This document shows, piece by piece, positions 11,409 through 23,432 of a stretch of DNA of 64,000 nt. Source of the stretch: Chalara sp. BL73 (lineage: Eukaryota; Ascomycota; Leotiomycetes; Helotiales); assembly GCA_918026815.1 (NCBI GenBank), contig CAKJVC010000171.1, forward strand, positions 434,001-498,000, given 5' to 3'. The stretch's first letter is position 1. Each line of letters starts with the position of its first letter. A program made the translations under genes and the position numbers. The notes below the pieces were generated by a model that was not told the DNA's origin, searched no databases, and was given only the letters and a program-made list of their open reading frames with translations.

Positions 11409-12584
11409 ATGTCTGCCCACGAAAAAAAGGCTTCATTTGGAGAACTGATCCTTAGGCCTATCTCCAAACACCTCTCTACGCCGGCAAAGGAAGAAGAGCT
11501 CCCGGTCAATAGCAACGGAGCAAGAAGCATGCAGTCAGATCATCATACACACAAAGAGGTCAGCATCTACGGCGAATATGGAGATACCGTCGACGGCACC
11601 CTCTGGACCACGAGCTCTCATGCCCCAGAATACCTCGCCGCTTGCCTCATCGCGCAACTTCGCCGGCGCCCCGAAAAATTAAACGAGGTCTTGAGAGACC
11701 ACCTCGGCAAACCCGAGTACCGAGTGATGGGGGAGGATAGAACGCACTTTACCAGCGACGACCTACCCGTCGCGGAGTATATTGACTACTACTATGCATT
11801 CTTTGACGACTTCTTCTTTAATGGCTGTCTCAAGAAGCGTTGTGTCATCGAGAAGGAGAAAGACTTGGATGAGGATAAGTTTATTGACCGGTATACAATA
11901 AGAGCCGCCACTCGGGTAAGCAGCCTTTCTCGAAGAGTAGTAGTCTAGCTAGCCAACTATTGATAATCGTTGTGGGAGGTCGCGCCGCTATGGTGTCGTC
12001 GACAAAGGCGACCCCGGCTCCAAAAAGTCATACTTTGCATTGGCCAATAGAACTATATGGCTGATTATAACGCGCAGTCCAACGGCGATATCACCACGAA
12101 GATCATCATCTATAAGCCATACGCACCAATATACGACCGTAAAATGTTATTATTATGGTACTTAAGTGTTCTAGTCCACGAGATGATTCGCGTTTTCATC
12201 ATGACCTTCACCTGCCGCCATCCTGACTGTCTTGCCAAAGGAGACGGAACCGCCAGGCTAGGCTACGGTGAGATATGGCAGGAAGCTGCCTATGAATTTG
12301 AGAAGGCTGCTTTAGAAGTTCTGGGATTGCCCTTGGATCTCCTACGGAAGTGGAGCTGGGTTGTTGAATTGCTCTCAAGGGATCATTCGAAGTCCCCAGT
12401 TGAAAATATTCGGCGATGGGGGTTCGAGGATAATGAGATTCTGTTGCTGATTCGCGACTTCTCGGCTGAAGATATAAGAGACGCGAGGAAGGGAAGGAAC
12501 TTCATAAATTGGGCAGGGGCCAAGGTTTATTCGGAACAGTTTTGGAAGCGCTCTCGCGGAATGGTGCAGCACAACTCGATTTGA
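11409..12584 (+). pseudogene. SprT-like zincin relative, catalytic residues lost and frame disrupted
   Basis: Three coding pieces form a SprT-like layout. The first, 11409-11915, ends near YYYAFFDDFFFNGCL, the usual hydrophobic segment before the catalytic core. The second, about 11953-12050, contains RRYGVVDKG and SYFALANRTIW. The third, 12057-12584, contains IIIYKPYAPIYDRKMLLLWY, the helix VLVHEMIRVF and GYGEIWQEAAYEFEKAA. SprT-like enzymes use HEMxH plus a downstream GHG-type His; here these are HEMIR (12177-12191) and GYG (12261-12269), so two of three expected zinc ligands are missing. A GTAAGC donor at 11916 is clear, but reaching the second piece needs a 37-bp intron, and pieces two and three are in different frames with TAG at 12048-12050. 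I infer a decayed gene; a sequencing error or unusual splicing is possible. The family call rests on layout, not a search. Confidence 0.5.
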
Positions 12585-12713
12585 ATCCTTAATACGCTCG
12601 GTGGGAGGGTAAAGGACGAAATTGTTTTGTTCAGGAACGGCTCTTTACCACTGTTTAGGTTAACAGAGTATGGCATTGATTTGAATTCGTTATTTTTATT
12701 CTGATGATTGCGA

Positions 12714-14924
12714 TCATGTGAAAAAGAAATCCTTCACTGTTATCTTTCCAACAGCAATATCCTGGTCGATATCACCCACGTATTTCATAGTTCCATGAAC
12801 GTAGGATTGTCCAACAATTCGGTGCAGTGGCAACGAATCTTTCGATCCAACTGGAACCTTACTGTGCTCCCGGCCGTAGGGTGGTGAAACCTCGACTAAA
12901 AAAGGCCCTTCATATGTATGTGAAACTGAAGCGTCTCCACGGCTCGGGGGTGGCAATGCTTTAAGCCCGGCCTTTACCGCTTTCTTTTTTTTCTTATCAA
13001 GAACTCTCTTGACATTTGATGCATTTCCCCTTCCCTCATTCATTCTTCTACGCTCATATAAGACTGTCAAAAAGTCGCCATCGCGATCATCGTCCGAATA
13101 GCTTTCCCAACTGGAGTCAGGGTCGGAAGCAGTTCTTATAATCTTCAGAGTTGCCGAAGCGGTATGTGGAGAGGGTTCAGGTGCCTTCGGGATCTTCACC
13201 CGAATTGGATTCTCGTTGAAAGGCCGATCTTTGTATGATTGTATATCTCCAAAGATATTTGCGCCTTGAAAAGTGCGTGACTCTTGAAGTATCACTAATG
13301 GGACTTGCGACCCAAGGAATATCGAAACAATATCACCACATCGTGCTTGCTCTGGGCCAAGGCCGAAGTAGCCTTGGGTGGTGATAAAAAACCGGCGGCT
13401 CCAAGTAGCGTTGATATTATCTTTCCGGTGCGCTGCAATTGCTTTGTTCAAGCTATCGATGTTGGATCCTGTAAATTTCGATATCCAAGACTCCTTGTTT
13501 TCCCAAGTTGGCTTTCCATCCCAGAGTCCGCCTGTTATGGTTCGTTGGAAGGCTATCTCAGCATTTTCGTACTTGCATTTGATGTTACGCAGATTCACAG
13601 GTTTATTGGAGCCTGAAGCGTGACAGTGCTCTTTTACGAATGTACGAAAGTCTAGATCCAGCGCCGTTTGTATTTTTTGGACTGTTGATATTACCTTGAT
13701 CGTGTCACTGCCAATGCTTCTGAGATGCAGTAAATCACTATTCATTTCATAAGTACAGTTAGGCGCACGACTGTGTCCAGAGGCAGAGAACTGCCCATCC
13801 CAGGAAGGAGGAGTAGTGTTCTCATGTAACTCTTCACCCCAGAAGAGCATCTCCAAAGAGTCGTTATAGTTCCAAAGCTCAGACCATGGTGCACAAGGGC
13901 TGGATCGGGGAAGGGCGATGCACAGTAGGTTTCTATAGTGATTGATATGTGCCATACTAAATTCTCTGTAGGTCGTCTCAACATCCTTGGAATAGTCTGC
14001 AGCAACGAGCTGTGGCTGCCCACCTCCGACTAGACCTAGGAGAGCAAAAAGTTTATCCCGAGGATCAGTTGCTAGCCTCTTCCGAAATTTGAATGCGAGG
14101 GAAAGAAGGCTGCGCTGGACAATTTCCTTATTACAGATTTGCAGTTGTAAGGTTCTGAGTGAGAGAACTTCATGTCCTCGAGAACCTCCAGAGACTACAG
14201 AGCCGCCTCTGTTTATGAATGTGCAGAACGCAGCCCATTCAAGCAGATGTTTTCCACATTGAACAACAGCATTGCTGGTAGATGCTACTTCCTGGATAAC
14301 CCATACTCTTTCCCACCAATCTCGATTTAGCAAACTGATCAGAGTACTTTGGTCACCAAAGCTCAATGGCGTTGTCCTCGACGTTGTGGAAAATAACCTG
14401 CCTATTGCGTCAAGTGAGTCCTCTAGTCCCGTCTGAGGTCTCAACCAAGTTGCTAACTGTTGATTGAGCATCGACTGATAGTCCACACTCTCCTCTAACG
14501 CATGCTGAGTGCTTTCCCCAAGCCAAATCACTACACGAGTGGCACTTTGGTAAATGCTACGCATGTGCTGGACCTGGTGACCGCGCTCCTCATTATCTAG
14601 TTGATTGATACAAATGGCATCAATCCACATGACTCTCGATGCACTTGGATATCGTAAATACCGCAAAGCGAGGTGAAGATTATTGGTGATCATAAAGCAT
14701 GCGTCATTCAGAATGATTGATGCTCCGAGAGAGCTGCTCCCCCAGGTATAGGATAATGCCTCAAATTGCGAGGCATCTCTCCTTCCAGTCAATAGTCCAC
14801 ACCTCACTGGATCTGCCACCGCTCCAGGCAAGATCTCCACGAGTCTGATATGCGAATCATCTGGTAGTGGGCTATATGCATATGAGTTGTTTACCACATG
14901 CGAGCCACCATCTAACAAGGGCAT
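12714..14924 (-). CDS. HET-domain (heterokaryon incompatibility) protein
   Basis: A single-exon 736-aa protein. The HET domain (PF06985) occupies roughly residues 50-200, with its hallmark blocks FEALSYTWG, then LALRYLRYP, MWIDAICINQLDNEERGHQ and ATRVVIWLGEST. HET proteins act in non-self recognition and can trigger cell death after fusion of unlike strains; which partner this one senses cannot be told. The C-terminal 400 residues contain no repeat block (no NACHT or WD40), only a Lys-rich stretch (about 625-640) and segments typical of the large HET family. The ATG at 14924 is the first in frame. It converges with the damaged zincin gene 129 bp away. Confidence 0.93.
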   Translation of the reverse strand: MPLLDGGSHVVNNSYAYSPLPDDSHIRLVEILPGAVADPVRCGLLTGRRDASQFEALSYTWGSSSLGASIILNDACFMITNNLHLALRYLRYPSASRVMWIDAICINQLDNEERGHQVQHMRSIYQSATRVVIWLGESTQHALEESVDYQSMLNQQLATWLRPQTGLEDSLDAIGRLFSTTSRTTPLSFGDQSTLISLLNRDWWERVWVIQEVASTSNAVVQCGKHLLEWAAFCTFINRGGSVVSGGSRGHEVLSLRTLQLQICNKEIVQRSLLSLAFKFRKRLATDPRDKLFALLGLVGGGQPQLVAADYSKDVETTYREFSMAHINHYRNLLCIALPRSSPCAPWSELWNYNDSLEMLFWGEELHENTTPPSWDGQFSASGHSRAPNCTYEMNSDLLHLRSIGSDTIKVISTVQKIQTALDLDFRTFVKEHCHASGSNKPVNLRNIKCKYENAEIAFQRTITGGLWDGKPTWENKESWISKFTGSNIDSLNKAIAAHRKDNINATWSRRFFITTQGYFGLGPEQARCGDIVSIFLGSQVPLVILQESRTFQGANIFGDIQSYKDRPFNENPIRVKIPKAPEPSPHTASATLKIIRTASDPDSSWESYSDDDRDGDFLTVLYERRRMNEGRGNASNVKRVLDKKKKKAVKAGLKALPPPSRGDASVSHTYEGPFLVEVSPPYGREHSKVPVGSKDSLPLHRIVGQSYVHGTMKYVGDIDQDIAVGKITVKDFFFT

Positions 14925-15243
14925 TATTCGAGATTGAAGCGTGGAGCAAGTCCCATACCTAGTAATTATCGATGTTATTTATAAGGTGGGGTTCTGGCAT
15001 GGCGTATAGATGGATCTTGGCAACACGCCCTTATGTACAAACTTTAATTACACGAACATCTATCTGTGGCTGAGATTTCCTGCCTTTTACCTTTTATACA
15101 AATGAGGCATTCAAATTCATGCCATCCCGAGTTTATCCATCATAGCTCTAGCTCTCATTCACAGATCGGAGCCGCGAACTAGATTTTTGCATCCTCCAGG
15201 ACCATGATAACTTCATTATCATACATATGGGAGAAGCCTGACG
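14925..15243. other. Intergenic region
   Basis: 5' flank of the HET gene and 3' flank of the GT8 gene; no coding signal seen. Confidence 0.4.
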
Positions 15244-16765
15244 TTATGACCTAACTCTGAAGCCACAAATGCCCTATCAAATTGTGTTAGCACTCATATT
15301 TTATCTCAGACGAAATACGCAAATGGTTGAAATGCAGGCTAGGCAAATAACTGACCAGTCTCCGCTTCGCAAAGTCGTCATAAAGATTCAGCCAGATATC
15401 CCTCGCTCTGCAATCCTCTTCATCCTCTGCGTGATTTTCCTCATTGTTTGCGGTGCCCTGAGTGCTAGCAATCGGTACGCACTTGGGCTGAAACCTCTCC
15501 TTCTCTCTATCAGTGGGCCGAATCCACGGTTTCGGGAAAGGATCGTCGGAAAAATGCACGTATTTCGCTAGTTTCAACTCGGCATCTGGGTCCCAACTCT
15601 GTTCTATCACCTGCTTTGCATCCCATTTACTATCTGAGGTAGATGAAGGTTTTGGTAAGGATTGAGGTAACATAGAATATTTTAGCTGTGAGTAATATCC
15701 TCTATGCTTCTCCGCCCTTCTTCGAAATTCTCCACTGAGTAGCGTATAACCACGGTGTGGGATGAGGTTACACGAGTCTCCAAACATGGAGTTCACGATT
15801 TCCATATCAAATACTCCTGGCTTTGCGTTCGTAACGGCGCTGTCTAGGAGGGCAGAGGTGTTGGAGTTCGGGGTGATGAGCATCATCGCGGTGGTGAGAT
15901 AAGGCCGTGGGAGCCAGTACGCCTGTGGAAATGCCGGTGTAGAGTTTGAAGGCAGAAAAAACAGTTCATCCATTGGCTGCAGGAGAGTGGCGTCACTGTC
16001 TAAAACAAGCAGCCTTGAGTACGAGGTTTGGTTGAAAGTTAGAAGTTTTGTGTATGAACTCGCCCAGATCTCTATTGAAGGGCTTGTAAGCTAAGCTTCA
16101 CTGTGTAGACATGGTTTGAAATGATCAATGATACGGAAATCAGGCCACAAGAGTAAAAAGAAAGACATACTATATTGATCTTGCCTCTCTTGGATCTTGA
16201 CAGGAACTAGACGCACTCCAAAGTCATGCCTCGCCTTCTGCAGCAGATTACTTTCCGCACTTGGCGTAATCATGCTCATCCCCTCAGGATACAACATCAC
16301 TCGTGATGCTTTACTTCCAAGTCTATGCAATGCCTCAAAAATCATCAATGCATTGCATAGATACTCCGTGTTCGTGACATATAATGCATACGCCATCTTC
16401 CCCCAATCTACATCTTTGCCTCTTTCGGCTACTTCAGCAGGAGAAGGTGGAACGAGTGGTGCTTGAAGTGCGCAGCTGGGAACGGGATGCAAGTACTGCT
16501 GGAGACGTTCATTGAGAGAGCGTGTGAATAAGAAGAGAACGGTGGCGAGTAGAGTAAGAGGCAGGATACGACGTCGCCAAGGAAGATGCAATAACTGTCG
16601 AAGGCGAAATCGAGGAGGGGCTACCGCTCGGTCAGTAAAAAAGCGGTCGGTCGTAGAGCCAGGTGGGAGGAATGGCGAAGTGAGGAGGTAGTCTGGCACA
16701 TGATCGTCGGCGTCATATTTGTCTTCCACGTCGAGCCGTAGCGAACGTGGTTGCTGAAACGTCAT
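15244..16765 (-). CDS. GT8-type glycosyltransferase, type II membrane protein
   Basis: Three exons on the minus strand (16171-16765, 15356-16071, 15244-15273) give 446 aa. A short cytosolic tail is followed by one transmembrane anchor (about residues 67-84, LPLTLLATVLFLF) after a basic RRR, then a lumenal domain. YTKLLTFNQTSYSRLLVLDSD supplies the DxD metal/sugar-nucleotide motif at about 223-225. Fungal relatives are annotated as glycogenin-like or N-acetylglucosaminyl (Gnt1-like) transferases; donor and acceptor are unknown. The short last exon after a GCTAAC branch site gives GICGFRVRS, matching the family's (R)RxxICG end, which is why I prefer it to reading through. The donor there is the less common GTCAGT. 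A Golgi location is inferred. Confidence 0.85.
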
Positions 16766-17622
16766 GGATTACAATCCTAATTACGGATCTTCTGGCTGGA
16801 CTTGTGAACGGCTGATTCGTTTCTATTCTAATCGAAGAGCACGTGCGTCAAGTGCTTGATGATATATTTTGAGGTCCAGACAATCAAGAGCTAGAACTAT
16901 TAATGTTTTCTGGTTCAATCAGCATGACTATACTCTTGCATGCCATACAATCAAGAGGCTATCCCCAACTGCTTTCAGTCGTGATCCGCATTAAATGTTG
17001 GTGTTGATCTCTTACCCGAGTTTGCCGGAAGTATTGTCAGGGGTTCAATTTTTCGGACGCAGGTACAGAACCCAATCTTTAGCCAGTTCCCGTAGAATGA
17101 GGGCTCAAGTGAAGCTGCATGTGTGTTTATGACACTTTCGAGGCATGATACAACATGACGAGTCGTCGAGGACATTAATTTCCTCAGATATTCCCTGATC
17201 TTCCTTGTAAAGTGGGCCGAATCATAATAAAACGCGTCAGGCCCCATTAGGGTTGCAGATTTGTCTATGATCACGTGAACGATTTCTTTTCAAGCTTTCA
17301 GACAACTGTTGCTTATCCTACCTTTTTATCTGCTTCTTGAACCATGATATGATGTCAGATGGGTAAGCCATGTTCATGACTAATTTCTAAGTGCCTGTCA
17401 AGGAAGATAATCCGATCGAATTTATCATGCTAGTGCACATAATGCTCTTCCGTCATTTTCACTTATATCGAACGAATGATAATTTAGGGGGGCAATAATA
17501 TTTGCATTTTACTCTTGTGTGTTACTACATTGAATTTGTTATGGTTGCTTAGTCTTATACATTCATCAGACACCCTTCTCCATGATTTCATCCAATCATC
17601 TCACTGCCTTACTACCTTACGC
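16766..17622. other. Intergenic region
   Basis: 5' flank of the GT8 gene. The 99-codon minus-strand frame at 16975-17274 starts with GTG, has no family signal, and is left out. Confidence 0.4.
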
Positions 17623-19719
17623 TCATGCTGTGGGAGTTGGTAAACATCTACAAGCCGAGCTAACCCTTGAAATTGCATTGCCTGTGCAAGCGTTGGCTGC
17701 ATAGGCTGGCAAAATACTGACATCTGCAATGAAAGTCTTTGTGAACTCCCCACAGAAGGCCTGACTCTCCTCAAGCCTACCAGGCGTACTGGTTGACCTC
17801 AACGCTCGCAGACAATTGTCTGCATTGCAGGTCTTTTTGCAAGAATCGCGCTTAGTCATCTTTACCACGAAGGCTCCTCGCTCAATGGTATTAATGAAGA
17901 TGAATCCTGACTTGAACTTCGCATATGAGGACCATGATCCTGAATACTGGATTGTTCCACCGCCTATGTCGGCATCATCTTCGGGATATATATCGAAGAA
18001 AGCAACTTCACACACGCTGTTGCCGGTAGGATCGCCCGGGATAGATGTGACATCATAAATACGAAGTCCAGCGCCGTAACTCGATTGATATGAAAGCCCT
18101 CCATAAATATACTGGTTGTGATCGATTCCACGATTCGCCGCCTTATAGATTCCTGTCTGCTTAGGCGCTGCCAATGACCGAATGTCCCAGATATATGTGA
18201 CAGGATAGCCGTCGGCTGCAGGACCGGCCAATTCTTCTTCATCACTTTCATCGTCCAGAATAAGATGGGTTTGGTTTTGAACATCTAGGACCCAACCTTG
18301 GTGTGTGTAGGTCGCGCCTTCGTAAGATGTGCGTGAGATGAGCTTTGGAGCAGCTTTGTTTGTAACGTCGGTGCTGTATCTTTGATTAGCAATTGGGGTG
18401 ATCGGGTGTAGGCCTAGGCGACTTACATGGTTAAGGTGTCCTCATTATATTGGTAGCAGATATCCCGTCCTTCATACTGGGTATCTGGGCCATGGTAAAC
18501 AAGGCATTGAGCCTGGCACCGTTAGTTTTGGTCTCTAGTGAGTGAATACATAGTCTTACGTCGTGTACATATCCGTCCTGGGGATCACAGCCCAAATTTC
18601 CAGGCTTGGAAGGATCAGTAAGATCAATGAATATCATCCCAGCCCTACAAGGTGTTGCTAGAGGTCGTGCTCCCACAGCGACTGCGTAGCCCTTCTCCTC
18701 GTTGACCACCACATTGTGCGTAGACCCTTGAGGAAGGAAATCGACATGGCCGGTCAAGCCTGCGGGATCTCCCACAATGTTATTGAAAGTCACGGGTGAT
18801 GCTGGATCAACTGTAAGAAGCTAAGAATACTGTAAGCAAGATATCCAGGGCGAGTCATGTGTTTACAAGCCCGCACCTTTTTCATATCAAAGATTTGTAT
18901 TCCGTGTCCAGCAAGTTCACTTCCGATGAGCATGTAGTTCTTGTAGCTTCGGATCTCGTGCCAGATTGAGAAGGAGTTTGTTGGTGCAAATGATGGGCTG
19001 TTGCAAAATTAGTCTCGTTTCACAACGTACGAAAATTCCGGAGTTTATCAACATACAGAAATCCTAGTTGAACAAGCTGACCTGCTGAAGTGATCTCAAG
19101 TAGAGCAGTTCCCTCGTATGCCCCGTTAGCTACAGTTATTAGCCCATACTTCATATGCTTTAAGTCCGGCCGTAACTTACCGACGAATTCTCGTCCAGAC
19201 TCCTCATCAGTCCAGCCCCAGGACGAACTACCTTCTCCAGTTGGGGCACCCAGATCTGCGTGGCTGATGAAGGAATAAAGGTCGGCCTAGATAAATGGTA
19301 AGTATAAAAATACTCTTACTTCTGGCTTAGGTGACAAACATTCTTGCATCTGAACTTGTGCGCTGGGTCCCCCGGAATGGGGATTGCAAAGCCATCCACA
19401 CACTTCGCATAACCCAATTTCGGCCATTGGCTTGAGTCCATGGCGCCTACCTCAGTTTCTTTCTCCCAATGCGCCTGTCTCCGAGTCAGGATCTCTTCGG
19501 GATATATGAGGCGAATTTGCTACCTTTTTTGAAGCCATAATTCGGGCATGCATGACTCCACTGTCGTAAAGTTCTGAATTTGGATCAGTTATTGAGGACA
19601 AACAATCGACGCTTGTTTCTAAACTTACCGGCTGCGAGTTCCTCATTCTTAGGAAGCTCTTTCGCGAGTGAAGTAGCCGCCGAAAACGCGACTGCGCTTA
19701 TAATAGTACCGAAACGCAT
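17623..19719 (-). CDS. Secreted LVIVD/choice-of-anchor-B-like protein
   Basis: Nine exons on the minus strand (19629-19719, 19524-19573, 19340-19474, 19181-19286, 19057-19129, 18877-18997, 18560-18820, 18427-18512, 17623-18379) give 559 aa, with introns of 47-59 bp in phase throughout. The N-terminus (MRFGTIISAVAFSAATSLA) is a clear signal peptide. The body has beta-propeller-like repeats such as SIWHEIRSYKNYMLIGSEL, HGIQVFDMKK-type strands, STHNVVVNEEKGYAVAVGA and THQGWVLDVQNQTHLILDDE, seen in fungal homologues of bacterial choice-of-anchor-B/LVIVD proteins. Cysteines cluster near the end (SCKKTCNADNC). The molecular role is unknown; export to the surface or medium is inferred. Two donors are unusual (GTGCGG and GTTTGT). 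Confidence 0.88.
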
Positions 19720-22073
19720 GATGAACAACCTCTTGGCTAAATATGAGCAAAGAAGATCGAGAATTGCAAGGAACCAAGATCACGCAGGATGGAGCAGTAA
19801 ACTCGTAAATAGAGCGAAAGGCAGGCTCTTATACTGGCGTACTATCGTCTAAGGAACACAACAGCGTTGAGAGCGACCATTTAACCTAACCTCGTGAGGA
19901 TTCTAGTGTGGTGTTTGAGATCTAAGACCAATAACTACGACCTCAATAAGAATATTGAAGGTGGGCTCACGTACCACAAACGAATAGCAGCAAGGAGCTT
20001 ATATAGCTTTTTAATACCTAAAGTCCTACCAACACAGGTAACACAGCTTACATTACGACTTTCCATCCTTGTAATAATAGCACTGACAAGTAGCTTCCAA
20101 TTCGGAGGCATCCATTGTAACACGAGATATCACAGTGGCGGCTCATAATTCTCACAGTGGTCTAAGAAGCTAGAAACGGACGAAAGCCTTCTTCAGATGT
20201 GCTGGGCTTTAAAAGGAAGGAAATAAAATGCTCGGCGTAGACATCGTATTATGGTGTCGTGCTGGTTGGTCAGCTTGGTCTCGGCAAACGCATGTTGACG
20301 ACTATCTTGGTGTATACACCGTTAAGATCTGCAACGAGATGCGTCTTGGCTACATAACGATACATTAGACTCCAAGGTGCATGCATCGTAAGCTTTGCTC
20401 GCAAGACTGGATATATGGAGGAGGCACAACCGCCACACAACCAGGGTCATGGGTTTGGCTACGCCAGTCAAGAGCTTGGATTGCTTGGATTGCTTATATA
20501 TGCTTGGCAACGGTGTGACCGTGAAGCCTGAAGAGGAAGGTCGGGCCATTATAATTGTGCTTGCGAAGTGATAGGAATGTAAAGGCAACTGTGTTTGACT
20601 TTGTACGCTGTCATGATGCAACGAGACTTTGTTTGGAGAACTCGCGAGAATTTAACCCAACCAACCAGCAGTCCCCTAGTTCGCAATAAACAACCCATGG
20701 GTCTACGGCAGCCTAGAACGGATCGTCACGAGTTAGGCCAGAAATGACGCAAGAGTGGGGGTGGGTTCTATCTGAAGCGCTTTTTGTCTCCTCATTATCT
20801 TCTACTAACGAGGAACGGAAATATACCATTTGCGCAGGTGTGTAAGAATTAATTAATCTGACTAATAAACACCGGAAAGTCAGAGGCTTAAGACTATTTT
20901 GTCTTCATAAATGTAAACTATGATACATTAGATAGAGGTCAATCTCGCCCTCCTTAGGAAGGCACACCTCGTAGAAGAGTTTGTCCGCAGAAACTTTCCA
21001 GGTATTCAATGCTCCCCCTATCATCCTCTTTAACATAATATATATACATAATACATTAAGGCAGCAGCTTCAGGCCTGGACCTATGGTACTTAGCCTCGA
21101 GACATACTCCATAAACCAAGGCTCAAGGGACATTCTATATGGTTAATTGAAATATTCATGTAAAGCCTCCTATCACTCTTTCGTTTCTTCACAGTCAGGA
21201 GGCGAGATAAAAGCGGATAACCTGTAGACAGCCGTGTGGCGTTTACCTGCAGAGTGTGCGTGTTGTGTCTCTGAAAGTACTGTTCTTAGTTCATATATCC
21301 CGCTCTCATTAGCATAACGGACAAGTGCGAGATAGAAGTAGAATATTGTGATCACCTTTTCCACAATGTTGGTTGGCACAGGGCAGACACCCACGTTTCA
21401 GCCACTTTCTGATTAAATCCAGTCGCTCTACCAAGTATCGTTTCTCATCATCAAATATCTAGATTATACAGTTCGCCTGCTGCCTTCGCAGTGTACTCGA
21501 CGTGAACTGGTTTCCAAGATGAACTAAGCTTCAAAAGCTAGAGCCTCCTTCAAAGGTCTTCTTCACATATCAATAGTTACTGGATATCTCGGAAGCTTCA
21601 GTGGAGAAATTCTTGCTACTTATTCTGTGTGCAAACCACCATCGGAACAAAAGAGGTGCAGGCCTTCTATGATGAGACAGTATTTTCTCAAGAAATGTCG
21701 CTTATAGAGCTCTCCTACCTCCAGATCATCAATACTTGGTTCTAAGCGTCGAACAAAGCTGCTTATAAGCCAAGTATTGCGAAGAACAAAATTATGGTAG
21801 ACTTCTTTCTATCGGTGCAGCTTCAACATGCCTAATCGTGGTAAATATAAAGCAGGAAGTAGACGTGACTGTTTCTCATGTCGCTTATGAATTGCGGATA
21901 GCTTCACACTCTGGCAATGGAGGCCATGGTTCGACTGGGGTATTCAGCTCAGACTCTTTTCGACTTTCTAAGAAAAGGTTGTCTCCACCAAGAAGCCGAA
22001 TATACTTTTATTGTCGTTCTGGCTTGAGCACCAAACAAACAATCCTGAGCATCTCGATATCAAATCCTCCAAG
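19720..22073. other. 2.3-kb intergenic region
   Basis: No frame with family signal. Short ORFs on both strands look random, and parts around 20820-21060 are AT-rich. It separates two divergently transcribed genes and probably holds both promoters. Confidence 0.45.
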
Positions 22074-23432
22074 ATGGCAAGCAAAACTGAGTCGATGCCC
22101 ACTCCCCCCAACCAAAAGATTAAGCCTCCTTCTATCTATGGACACTTCTCACTAGATGATGCAGTTATTGATAGTAAGACAACATCTAATCTTCTAAGCT
22201 AACAGAAGATTACTGATTGAAAACAGAGCTTTCTGAACTTGGTGCAAATGTCGTCTCTTCTCACGCCTATGGGCGCTCTCAATGGTATCAATGTGTAAAG
22301 GTCGTTACAGAATTAGCAGGTGGAGCTACGAAGAGCTACTTCATCAAGGTAGAGCCTAAAGTTTCTCGTGCTCTCGCAGCATCTGCGTCGGCCCTCTGAC
22401 GTTCGCAGATCGCCACAGGAGCCAACTGCGAGATCGTTTGCAAGGGCGAGTTCGAGAGCATGAAGGCCATAAGCGCCGTCCTGCCAGCCATTGCGCCAGA
22501 GCCATATGCGTGGGGCAAACAGAGGGATAAAGAGGCATACTACATGATCTCCGAGTTTCGCATTATTGGTCAACAACCGCCCGAGCCCGAGAGGTTTACT
22601 GCTCGTCTGGCAGCGTTGCATCATGTGTCTATCTCCCCCACCGGTAAATTTGGATTCCATACAACTACCTGCTTTGGCCGCGCAACTCAACTAAGTGATA
22701 TATGGGAGGGCTCCTGGGCAAAGCTCTACGAGAAACAGCTTGCTCACATGTTCGCTCTTGACCTCGGCCTGAACGGATCCTGGCCCGAGTTCCAAAGGAT
22801 GTGTGATTTGACTCTTAAAAACACTATCCCGAGACTTCTTGGTGCAATTGAGAGCGATGGTCGAAGCATCAAACCCTGTCTTGTTCATGGCAACTGTTGG
22901 GACGAGAACACTGCTACCGATCTTGAGACCGGGGAGCCTTTCATTTTTGATTCCGGTGCGTTCTACGGCCACAACGAGTTTGAGCTGGGAACCTGGCGAA
23001 CACCTCTTCATCGTTTAAGTGGCAAGGAATATGTTGATGCCTATAAACGCAACTTTGCGCCTTCTGAGCCTGGTGAGTACTTTAATTGTTTGACATCTTG
23101 AATTTAGCGTAGATGCTGATATTCAAACTTTAGCGGAGGAATGGGATGATAGAAACTTGCTGTACTCTATTCGCTTCGACATCGGCTGCTCTATTTTGGA
23201 ACCTGGCTGCTCTCAGCGTGCGGAGTAAGTCATAATTCCATGATCCTGTGAGATTCGGCATTCCCTAACACCTGATTATGACTGTTATGACAGTGTCTTT
23301 GCCAATATGAAACAGTTGTTCAGAAAATACTTTCCCGAAGGCTACGCTGCTTTCATCCAAAGCATTGGTGAATTAGCAACTAGCAAATCAGAAGTAGAAG
23401 GCGGGGAACAATATATCAAAAAACTTGAGTGA
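22074..23432 (+). CDS. Fructosamine/ribulosamine-3-kinase family protein, probable pseudokinase
   Basis: Five exons (22074-22173, 22227-22348, 22409-23072, 23134-23224, 23294-23432) give 371 aa. Family signatures (PF03881) are KSYFIK for the ATP-binding Lys, GEFESMKAI for the helix-C Glu, PEPYAWGKQ, FTARLAALHHVSISPTGKFGFH, and the end block EPAEEWDDRNLLYSIR. Active members phosphorylate ketoamines on glycated proteins, leading to deglycation. Here the catalytic loop, normally HGDLWxGN, is HGNCWDEN (residues 234-241), so the catalytic Asp is Asn and the Gly of GN is Glu, while the later FD metal motif (FIFDSG) remains. The fold looks intact and the frame is open, so the protein is probably made but catalytically weak or dead. 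Exon phases all agree. Confidence 0.88.
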
